This document shows positions 1 through 5,598 of a stretch of 5,646 bases of DNA, piece after piece (positions within the stretch are counted from its first letter, which is position 1; the number at the start of each line of letters is the position of its first letter). Below the pieces are notes generated by a model. That model was not told where the DNA came from. It was given only the letters and a program-made list of their open reading frames with translations, and did not search any database. This DNA comes from an uncultured Pseudorhodobacter sp. (GTDB lineage: Bacteria; Pseudomonadota; Alphaproteobacteria; Rhodobacterales; Rhodobacteraceae), in contig CAMFLG010000237.1 of the NCBI GenBank assembly GCA_945957495.1, positions 1 to 5,646 on the forward strand. The letters are read 5' to 3'. Position numbers and translations under genes: made by a program.

Positions 1-1
1 G

Positions 2-103
2 CTGAAACAGGGCGCGTCCGAGGTGGATCTGGCCCCTATGGTGCATGTTGCCGACGCCCTGACCCTGGGCAAGCGCGTCGTCACCGACGCATTCGAGTTT
101 TAA
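2..103 (+). CDS. C-terminal end of a probable Gfo/Idh/MocA-type sugar dehydrogenase (partial)
   Basis: Only the last 33 codons are present; the gene begins before the window and ends at TAA 101-103. The visible tail includes the segment VDLAPMVHVADALTLGKR and ends in DAFEF. From memory, a 'DL.P...VADA..LG.R' ending is typical of Gfo/Idh/MocA oxidoreductases such as galactose, arabinose or xylose 1-dehydrogenases, which oxidise sugars to lactones with NAD(P). The next gene starts 18 bases later with its own ribosome binding site, so the two are probably co-transcribed. A sugar 1-dehydrogenase beside a 2,5-dioxopentanoate dehydrogenase would make sense in a non-phosphorylating pentose oxidation pathway. 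No catalytic or cofactor residues are visible in this fragment, so the family call is tentative, whereas its being a real coding end is much more certain. Confidence 0.5.
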   Translation: MKQGASEVDLAPMVHVADALTLGKRVVTDAFEF

Positions 104-108
104 GTTCT

Positions 109-115
109 GGAAGGA
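109..115 (+). promoter_or_regulatory. Ribosome binding site of the aldehyde dehydrogenase gene
   Basis: GGAAGGA lies 6 bases before ATG 122 in the short gap after the upstream stop codon. It supports 122 as the start and translation from a shared transcript. Confidence 0.75.
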
Positions 116-121
116 CATCCC

Positions 122-1627
122 ATGTTGACTGGTCAGCATCTGATCGCCGGGCAATGGTTGCCCGGCAATGGCACGTTCCTGTCATCCCCCGCCACGGGCG
201 AGGCACATGCCTTTGCCGTGGGCACACCCGCCTTGGTGGATCAGGCGGTGCGCGCGGCCGAGGCCGCCTTCCCCACCTATGCCGCCACAACGCGCGAACA
301 ACGCGCGGCGTTTCTGGACCGGATCGCGGACGAGATCGAGGCGCGTGGTGCCGAGATCACCGCGATTGGCACGTCGGAAACCGGCCTGCCCGCCGCCCGG
401 CTGGAAGGTGAGCGTGGCCGCACGACTGGCCAGTTGCGCCTGTTTGCCAGCCATATCCGCAAGGGCGATTACCTTGACCGCCGCGTCGACGCCGCCCTGC
501 CCGACCGCAAACCGCTGCCCCGCCCGGAAATCCGGCTGATACAACGGCCCGTGGGGCCGGTGGCGGTGTTCGGCGCCTCGAACTTCCCGCTGGCGTTTTC
601 GGTGGCGGGGGGCGACACCGCCTCGGCGCTGGCCGCTGGCTGCCCGGTGGTGGTGAAGGGCCATTCGGCGCATCCCGGCACGGGGGAGATTGTGGCGCAG
701 GCGATTTTGGCCGCGATCACCGCCTGTGGCATGCCCGAAGGCGTGTTCAGCCTTGTGCAAGGCGGCAAGCGTGACGTGGGCGAGGCTTTGGTGCAGCATC
801 CGCTGATCAACGCCGTGGGCTTTACCGGCAGTCTGGGCGGCGGGCGCGCGCTGTTTGATCTTTGCGCGCAGCGGCCCAACCCGATTCCGTTCTTTGGCGA
901 ATTGGGCTCGGTCAACCCGATGTTCCTGCTGCCGCAGGCGCTGGCTGCGCGCGGGGCGGCGATTGCGGCGGGCTGGTCGGGGTCGCTGACCATGGGCGCG
1001 GGGCAGTTCTGCACCAATCCGGGCATTGCCGTGGTGCTGGCGGGGGCGGATGCCGATGCCTTTGCCGATGCCGCCAAGGCGGCGCTGGCGCAGGTGGGCG
1101 CGCAAGTGATGCTGACCGATGGCATTGCCGAAGCGTACCGCGCCGGGCGCGACCGGGTTGCGGCGGCGACGGGGGTGCAGGGCCTGCTGACCTCGGTTTG
1201 CGATCTGCGCAACGCGACGCCCTATCTGTTCGAGGTGTCGGGCGACGATTGGCTGGCCAATCACGCCTTGGGCGAAGAGGTGTTCGGCCCGCTTGGCCTG
1301 ATCGTGCGGGCGCGCGACTTTGCCCAGATGCAGGCCATTGCCGCCCAGCTTGAGGGGCAGTTGACCTGCACCCTGCATCTGGACGCAGGCGATCACGCGC
1401 AGGCGCAGGCACTGTTGCCGGTGCTGGAACGCAAGGCGGGCCGCATCCTTGCCAACGGCTTCCCGACCGGGGTTGAGGTCTGCGATGCGATGGTCCATGG
1501 CGGGCCCTACCCGGCCTCGACCAATTTCGGCGCAACCTCGGTGGGCACCATGTCGATCCGGCGCTGGCTGCGCCCGGTCAGCTATCAGAACCTGCCGCTG
1601 GACTTGTTGCCCGGCGATCTGGCCTAG
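122..1627 (+). CDS. NADP-type aldehyde dehydrogenase, probable 2,5-dioxopentanoate (alpha-ketoglutarate semialdehyde) dehydrogenase
   Basis: This 501-residue protein has the full aldehyde dehydrogenase fold. It shows the cofactor-site segment around GASNFPLAFS (Asn154), the coenzyme-binding Lys179 in VVVKGHSAHPG, the glycine motif GFTGS (233-237), the general-base Glu260 in FFGELGSVNP, and the catalytic Cys297 in GQFCTNPG. The EEVFGP motif (about 385-390) follows. The wording GHSAHPGT and FGELGSVNP is that of the bacterial subfamily that oxidises 2,5-dioxopentanoate to 2-oxoglutarate at the end of the non-phosphorylating pentose and sugar-acid (glucarate, galactarate) pathways. The length fits that family (about 500-530) and all key residues are present. 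It is cytosolic, with no signal peptide. The start is fixed by GGAAGGA 6 bases upstream. It follows a possible sugar dehydrogenase and is followed by a hairpin, so it is probably the last gene of its operon. Other semialdehydes could be the true substrate. Confidence 0.88.
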   Translation: MLTGQHLIAGQWLPGNGTFLSSPATGEAHAFAVGTPALVDQAVRAAEAAFPTYAATTREQRAAFLDRIADEIEARGAEITAIGTSETGLPAARLEGERGRTTGQLRLFASHIRKGDYLDRRVDAALPDRKPLPRPEIRLIQRPVGPVAVFGASNFPLAFSVAGGDTASALAAGCPVVVKGHSAHPGTGEIVAQAILAAITACGMPEGVFSLVQGGKRDVGEALVQHPLINAVGFTGSLGGGRALFDLCAQRPNPIPFFGELGSVNPMFLLPQALAARGAAIAAGWSGSLTMGAGQFCTNPGIAVVLAGADADAFADAAKAALAQVGAQVMLTDGIAEAYRAGRDRVAAATGVQGLLTSVCDLRNATPYLFEVSGDDWLANHALGEEVFGPLGLIVRARDFAQMQAIAAQLEGQLTCTLHLDAGDHAQAQALLPVLERKAGRILANGFPTGVEVCDAMVHGGPYPASTNFGATSVGTMSIRRWLRPVSYQNLPLDLLPGDLA

Positions 1628-1638
1628 ACCTGCCCGCG

Positions 1639-1657
1639 CCGGGGGCGCTGCCCCCGG
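1639..1657 (+). terminator. GC-rich hairpin after the aldehyde dehydrogenase gene, probable terminator
   Basis: An 8-bp perfect inverted repeat, CCGGGGGC (1639-1646) and GCCCCCGG (1650-1657), has a 3-base loop and starts 11 bases after the stop codon. It would form a very stable RNA hairpin. There is no clean T-run directly after it, only GATATTTAAG at 1666-1675, so intrinsic termination is likely but not proven. The hairpin is also the first half of a probable dispersed intergenic element. Confidence 0.6.
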
Positions 1658-1688
1658 ACCCCCGGGATATTTAAGAACAGATGAAATC
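1639..1688 (+). repeat. Probable dispersed Rhodobacterales intergenic hairpin element
   Basis: The GC hairpin is followed by ACCCCCGGGATATTTAAGAA and then CAGATGAA. From memory, a GC-rich hairpin followed by CCCCCGG(G/A)(A/G)TATTT and an A/G-rich tail recurs many times downstream of genes in Rhodobacter, Paracoccus, Ruegeria and relatives. Only one copy is in this window, so repetition cannot be shown here. Confidence 0.45.
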
Positions 1689-1700
1689 AGCGAAAGCCTT

Positions 1701-1732
1701 TGCGCCGCCGGACAATAAGTCTTGGCGGCGCA
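1701..1732. other. Long inverted repeat (stem-loop) upstream of the four-gene module
   Basis: TGCGCCGCC (1701-1709) pairs perfectly with GGCGGCGCA (1724-1732). Inside the loop, GAC (1711-1713) can pair with GTC (1719-1721), leaving an AATAA tip. No T-run follows on either strand, so it is not an obvious terminator. It could be an RNA structure, a protein-binding palindrome or a remnant of a repeat. Its distance from the next start codon (about 147 bases) allows a leader role if transcription starts upstream of it. Confidence 0.5.
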
Positions 1733-1758
1733 GCGCATTGTCGGCAAGGATAGCGCAA

Positions 1759-1791
1759 CCGGTTTGGCGGATCGGGTGGGATGCCAACCGG
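1759..1791. other. Second, imperfect stem-loop in the intergenic region
   Basis: CCGGTTTGGC (1759-1768) pairs with GCCAACCGG (1783-1791) with one bulged base and a 14-base loop. It is weaker than the stem-loop at 1701-1732, which lies 26 bases before it. No function can be assigned. Confidence 0.35.
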
Positions 1792-1820
1792 CGGAACACG
1801 TCGATTTTTCGGCGCCGGAG

Positions 1821-1850
1821 TGATGTAACTGCGATTAACATGCCTATATA
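1821..1850 (+). promoter_or_regulatory. Weak sigma70-type promoter candidate for the four-gene module
   Basis: TATATA at 1845-1850 lies in the only clearly AT-rich patch before the module and could serve as a -10 box, about 29 bases before the start codon at 1879. The sequence about 17-18 bases upstream (TGATGT, from 1821) matches the -35 consensus poorly. The position is sensible, between a probable terminator and a ribosome binding site, but the exact hexamers are uncertain. Confidence 0.3.
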
Positions 1851-1868
1851 GGGGCACGTTCTTTTAAC

Positions 1869-1874
1869 GGAGGG
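1869..1874 (+). promoter_or_regulatory. Ribosome binding site of the coiled-coil protein gene
   Basis: GGAGGG lies 4 bases before ATG 1879 (GGAGG core, 5 bases). It is a strong Shine-Dalgarno match, suggests good translation of the first gene of the module and supports this start. Confidence 0.75.
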
Positions 1875-1878
1875 TTGG

Positions 1879-2952
1879 ATGGCCGATTTCGACGCACAGA
1901 TCAAGGCAAGCCAGGATCAGGTTGCCGCCGCGCAGGCAAAGATTTCCGCGATCACGGGTGCGATTGACGCAGCCCGCGCCAAGCTGGACGCGGGCGAGGT
2001 TGCCGTGGATATCGAAAACGCCACGCTGGAGGATGTGCATAAACACACCGACCTGATGAACGCCAACATCGCAGAGCTGATCATGGGGCTGGATGATGTG
2101 ACGGCGGGGTTTTCGAAAGACTTCAATGACATGCGGTCGAAAACCGGCATGGAAAACCTGATCGGGTTCTTCAGTTCGGCCAAATCGGAATCGATGCGGC
2201 AGGAACGGATGCGCACGGCCTCGATCGATTCAAAACTGCAGGATCTGATCAGCAAATCCGACATCATCGTGCGCCTGTTGCAGGGCCAGCTGGACCTGTT
2301 GAACGCGCAGAAGGGCAAGGTCGAGGTCAATCTGGGCGACACGCTGACCGAACGCGAGGCCACGGTGGCGACGCTGGAACAGGTGCGGGCAGAGGTTGCG
2401 GCGCTGGACCCCAAGATCATCGAGTTGGAAAACCGCATCTCTGTCGAGCAGGACGCCGGTGCGCGCACCAAACTGGAAACCGAACTGGCGGCGCTGAACG
2501 GGCGTTACAATGCGCTTGTACAAGACGAACAGGTGCAACTGGCGAAATCGCAGACGCTGGAGCGCTATATTGAAAAAGGTAAAACTTGGGTCGATTCATT
2601 GACCAATCAGGCGGCAACGCAGTTGGTTTTGATCAACAAACTGCAGACCGACACCAAGCAGCGCGTGGTGCTTTATGATGCGCTGACCTCTAGCCTGAAG
2701 ACCGCGCAGCAGCAGGATGTGGCCCACCGCATCAACGAAATCGGCGTGAAAACCGACCAGGAGGCGCAAACCGCGATGGCGGCAATCGGGGCTGCCACCA
2801 ACGCCAAGATGGCCGACATGCTGGAGGCGCATGAAAGCCATATGGTGTTCGCGCGGCAAGTGCTGGAGCAGAAGGCCAAGGCCGATGAACGCTTTGCCCG
2901 CCGCTTTGCCAAGATTGTCGAGAAGCACGACAAGAATGCGTATGGGGAATGA
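1879..2952 (+). CDS. Coiled-coil protein, first gene of the four-gene module; possibly TelA-like
   Basis: This 357-residue, almost wholly helical protein has no signal peptide or membrane segment and is rich in Ala, Gln, Glu and Lys. Long heptad-like stretches cover about 1-60, 115-225 and 235-345, broken by a short segment, GMENLIGFFSSAK (90-102). The protein ends in a charged tail (KIVEKHDKNAYGE). I do not recognise a family with certainty. The layout loosely recalls the toxic-anion-resistance family TelA: a short aromatic patch, then a helix with a conserved-looking SIDSKLQDLI (115-124), then long coiled coils with a Gln/Thr-rich stretch (TNQAATQLVLINKLQTDTKQ, 242-261). Without a profile search this is only a hint. 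The start has a strong ribosome binding site (GGAGGG). The stop overlaps the next start as ATGA, which predicts coupled translation with the membrane protein. A scaffold or adaptor role for the membrane protein and ATPase is inference. Confidence 0.8.
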   Translation: MADFDAQIKASQDQVAAAQAKISAITGAIDAARAKLDAGEVAVDIENATLEDVHKHTDLMNANIAELIMGLDDVTAGFSKDFNDMRSKTGMENLIGFFSSAKSESMRQERMRTASIDSKLQDLISKSDIIVRLLQGQLDLLNAQKGKVEVNLGDTLTEREATVATLEQVRAEVAALDPKIIELENRISVEQDAGARTKLETELAALNGRYNALVQDEQVQLAKSQTLERYIEKGKTWVDSLTNQAATQLVLINKLQTDTKQRVVLYDALTSSLKTAQQQDVAHRINEIGVKTDQEAQTAMAAIGAATNAKMADMLEAHESHMVFARQVLEQKAKADERFARRFAKIVEKHDKNAYGE

Positions 2953-3353
2953 GCCTACCCAGTGGCAAATACCTGCTTTGGCTAAGCATAGCCTATCTGG
3001 TTTGCATGGGCCTGATCGCAGTCACATTGGCATTCATTTTGCGCCACAATCGGCCGGAACTTTCCGTTGAAGAACTCGCGCTGCTCGCGGGAAAGGCTTT
3101 CATATGGCCACTCCAGATTCCCGTCGCGCTCATTGGAATCTGGTATTTGGGAGCGTTGGTGTTGTTCTTGTTCTGGAAGTGGGCTCAGTTGATTGAATGG
3201 ATAACCGGCCTTCCGATTGGCACCCGGGTTGGGCAGTCATTCGCGAATGATCGGTTTCTGATGCGTGCGCCACGAAGCGGCCCCTACGGGATGCTTCATA
3301 GGAAGGTTTCCCAAAACCATCCTGTGGCGCAAGCTGGAGAACCAAATGGCTGA
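2949..3353 (+). CDS. Small two-pass membrane protein of unknown function
   Basis: This 134-residue protein has two clear hydrophobic segments, about 8-31 (from YLLWLSIAYLV) and 52-76 (from IWPLQIPVALIGIW). They are joined by a 20-residue acidic to neutral loop (RPELSVEELALLAGKA) and followed by a polar, basic tail of about 55 residues. There is no cleavable-signal pattern, so it is probably an inner-membrane protein with two spans. ATG 2949 overlaps the previous stop (ATGA), and the gene's own stop lies 8 bases inside the next gene. Its base composition is clearly lower in GC (about 54% over 3001-3300 by hand count) than the 70%-plus stretches of the following gene, and its codon use is more relaxed, which may mean faster evolution or a different origin. 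I do not recognise the family. It is a natural candidate for a membrane anchor for the neighbouring soluble proteins. Confidence 0.72.
   Translation: MSLPSGKYLLWLSIAYLVCMGLIAVTLAFILRHNRPELSVEELALLAGKAFIWPLQIPVALIGIWYLGALVLFLFWKWAQLIEWITGLPIGTRVGQSFANDRFLMRAPRSGPYGMLHRKVSQNHPVAQAGEPNG
3336..3339 (+). promoter_or_regulatory. Ribosome binding site that decides the start of the 374-residue protein
   Basis: GGAG lies 6 bases before ATG 3346, inside the end of the membrane protein gene. A more upstream in-frame ATG at 3265 has no good Shine-Dalgarno sequence and would add 27 residues overlapping the membrane protein tail, so 3346 is preferred. Confidence 0.65.
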
Positions 3354-4470
3354 ATCACCCGTCAAAGATCAACTCGTCGCAGACCATCAGGAAGTCTACG
3401 ATACGCTGACCGCGCGGCGTTACTTTGCCAAGTTCGAACGCATCACCAAGCACCTGTTGCGGGTGGCGGCAGAGGTCGAGGCGGAAGGGCGGTTGACGCG
3501 CACCGAGGCGCGGATTTTGGGGCGCTATCTGGCGGCGCTGACCGGCACGTTCCGGGCGCTGAACTACAAATACCTGATGACGGGGCGCGCCGAAGGTTCG
3601 CCGCACCTGACGTTTGATCGCCACGACTCCGGCTTTCCGGTGGCGCAGGAGCTGATGGTGATGGCGCTGGATGCGGCGCAGGTGGGCAAGCATCTTGGCG
3701 GCATGGCCTCGGAAGTGGAGCTCAAGGACCGCATGGTGCGGCAGATGCTGCGCGAGTTGACCGTGCCCACGCAGTTGCAATTCGCGCTGTCGCAGCGGCT
3801 GTACTACGAAACGCTGGCGGCGGGCGGCATCTTTTGGGCGCGCAACGACCCCGATTGCCAGTGGATCGAGGATCGGGGGGATCGCAAGCATTTTCTGGTG
3901 CATTGGGCGGTCTATGACACGCAGGTGAACCTGCCCGAAGTCTATCTGCTGGACGTGGAAGACAGCGGCAAGAAGCCCCTGCCGAATGATGACAGGCGTT
4001 GGCCGCGCGTGCAGGCGCATCTGATGGCGCAATCGCTGGCCGGGTTGAAACTGCTGACCATCGCGCAGGGGTTTGACAAGGATTTCGAAGGCCTGCACCC
4101 CAAACGCCTGCGCCGGATCACGCTGGGCCCGATGCACAGCCATGATTTCACCCTGCAATCGGGGCCGATTTCGCAAGTGCTGGCCGATGCCAACGCACCG
4201 GATGGCAGCGATTGGGCGATGGTCTGGACGGTCGAGGATCTGATTTCCGACCGCGAGGAAGAGGTCAAGGACGGCTGGTTTTCCACCGTCGAACGGCAGG
4301 TGTTCCGGCTGGACGCCTTTGCGCCAGGCTCGGGCGCCACCCGGGTTGAACGCATGGTGATCCTGCCAGAGCGGCCCTATCAGGTTCTGGCAGAACTCAA
4401 TCCGCCCGGCTTTCGCGATGTGCGCAAGTTCGTGGTGGGCGAGGATGGCCGGATTATGCCTTTGCGGTAA
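3346..4470 (+). CDS. Conserved-looking soluble protein of unknown function (374 aa)
   Basis: I do not recognise this protein. Starting at ATG 3346 it has 374 residues and no signal peptide or membrane segment. Residues 1 to about 165 look helical (for example TLTARRYFAKFERITKHLLR near the start and KDRMVRQMLRELTVPTQLQF further on). From about 175 on it looks mixed alpha/beta, with hydrophobic strands such as KHFLVHWAVYD (181-191) and VYLLDVED. Possible functional patches are FDRHDSG (90-96), the basic HPKRLRR followed by GPMHSHDF (251-268), and the acidic SDREEEVKDGWF (301-312). None is a catalytic motif I can name. The start overlaps the upstream gene by 8 bases. The next gene follows after 9 bases with an AAGGAG site that includes this gene's stop codon, so co-expression with the membrane protein and the ATPase is very likely. 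An adaptor or substrate-recognition role for the ATPase is possible but unproven. Confidence 0.82.
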   Translation: MAESPVKDQLVADHQEVYDTLTARRYFAKFERITKHLLRVAAEVEAEGRLTRTEARILGRYLAALTGTFRALNYKYLMTGRAEGSPHLTFDRHDSGFPVAQELMVMALDAAQVGKHLGGMASEVELKDRMVRQMLRELTVPTQLQFALSQRLYYETLAAGGIFWARNDPDCQWIEDRGDRKHFLVHWAVYDTQVNLPEVYLLDVEDSGKKPLPNDDRRWPRVQAHLMAQSLAGLKLLTIAQGFDKDFEGLHPKRLRRITLGPMHSHDFTLQSGPISQVLADANAPDGSDWAMVWTVEDLISDREEEVKDGWFSTVERQVFRLDAFAPGSGATRVERMVILPERPYQVLAELNPPGFRDVRKFVVGEDGRIMPLR

Positions 4471-4474
4471 GGAG
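4469..4474 (+). promoter_or_regulatory. Ribosome binding site of the AAA ATPase gene
   Basis: AAGGAG lies 5 bases before ATG 4480 and overlaps the upstream TAA stop codon. It supports the start at 4480 and re-initiation by the same ribosomes. Confidence 0.75.
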
Positions 4475-4479
4475 TTAGC

Positions 4480-5598
4480 ATGACCACGCGCGACACGATG
4501 GAACTGAAGGAAGACATGATCCGCGCGCAGTATGATGCGGCCCTGGGCCTGCTGACCGGGTTCGATCACGCGCCACGCCTTGCCAAACCGCAGGTGGCGG
4601 AGGCGAAGGTTGAACGTTCCCCCGGTATCGGCACGCGGCCGATGTTCCGATCGACCACGCCGGGGATGGTGACGCGACCCACCGCGCGGCCCGGCGGGGT
4701 GCGGCTGATCGAGCGGGTTGAGGCCCTGGGCGACGGGCTTGTGTCACCGCTGCAGGCGCAGGCGCTGCACGCCCTGCGGCGCGGCGTGGCGATTGCCTTG
4801 GCGATGGGCGAAACCTTTGCCGCGCAATCTGGCCTGGCAGAGTTGAAAAAGGCCAATCTGGAGGGCCGCCTGCCCGATGTGAAGCGCGGCGAGTTTACCG
4901 ATCTTCTGTCGGCAGAGGCGCTGTTGGTGCTGTACACCTTTGCCAATGCCACCGCCTTTCTGATCGCCCCATCGCTGGGCACGGTCACGGTTGAGGTAGG
5001 CGCGGTGGAAGAGGTGCTGACCGACAACGCCCCCCTTGCCCTGCAAGGTGCCCTGTGGGAGCTGGATCAGGACATCGCCGCCTTGGCCAGCGACGAGCCG
5101 CGGCTTCTGGCGGTGATCGCGGCGTTTTCCGAGGCGCTGATGACCCGGGTTGCCCTGCGTGCCGAGGGGGCCGCGCGGCTGGATGCCTTCACCACCGGGT
5201 CCTGGCGGGTAGAGGCAGAGGGTCTGACGATTGCCGGGTTCAAACCGGCGCGCGCGGCCAAGGGCGGCGCCCTGACCATGCAGTTCAAGAAGCCCACGGA
5301 CGTGGTGGGCAACCACATCGCCAAGTATCAGTCGCTGCGGCTGGCGAAGATGCTGATGGCCTATGATTTTGACCGCAAACTGAACCCCTTTGCCGAACTG
5401 GGCGGCTTCATCTTTACCTTCATGGGTGATGGCAATCCCGGCACCGGCAAGACCACCCTTATTCAGATGATGGCCGGATTGCTGAACGATTACTGCAAGG
5501 TAGCGGGCTATCCGTTCCGCTATCAGAACTTTTCCATCGACCAGATCGACAGCTATCAGGGTAAATCCGGCCAGAACGCCAAGGCCTTTATCGACAAC
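4480..5598 (+). CDS. AAA-type ATPase with a large N-terminal region (truncated by the contig end)
   Basis: The first 373 residues are present; the gene is cut where adapter sequence begins at 5599. Residues 1-45 look helical. A Pro/Arg/Thr-rich linker follows (about 47-73, with TRPMF and TRPTARPGG), then a mainly helical region (about 74-235), then a mixed segment (about 240-305). The Walker A P-loop is GNPGTGKT (318-325, Lys324 binding the phosphates). About 35 residues later is SYQGKSGQNAKAF (358-370). This fits the classic AAA pattern 'YxGxSxxN.+..F', in which the aromatic-x-Gly is the pore loop that grips substrate in unfoldases and translocases. Walker B, sensor residues and the arginine finger lie beyond the end. 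Energy-driven remodelling of a protein partner is the expected activity, but the target is unknown. The residues after Asn373 (LSLIHISEPTRR...) are translated adapter and must not be counted as protein. The gene lies 9 bases after the previous gene, as the fourth member of the module. Confidence 0.85.

Noticed and set aside
182..1747. 521-codon open frame on the - strand opposite the aldehyde dehydrogenase
   Set aside because: It is longer than the real gene but is a mirror effect of GC-rich codons. Its product is rich in Arg, His, Gln and Ala with no recognisable motif, while the + strand has every catalytic residue of a known family.
1825..1868. Possible CtrA cell-cycle regulator site from TAAC/TTAAC motifs at 1826-1829, 1835-1839 and 1864-1868
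   Set aside because: The consensus needs TTAA-N7-TTAA. The nearest pair has GTAA and a 6-base gap, and the other spacing does not fit, so the match is too weak to claim.
1671..1904. Short - strand frame (77 codons) across the intergenic region
   Set aside because: It has no ribosome binding site, covers the inverted repeats and the start of a real gene, and shows no protein-like pattern.
3355..4569. 404-codon open frame on the - strand opposite the 374-residue gene
   Set aside because: It is the same kind of antisense shadow: His/Arg/Gln-rich, without a motif, and spanning a real gene junction. The + strand frame has a ribosome binding site and fits the operon.
1..5598. CRISPR array, tRNA, rRNA or insertion sequence
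   Set aside because: No spaced direct repeats, tRNA cloverleaf, rRNA-like stretch or transposase-like protein was seen on either strand.
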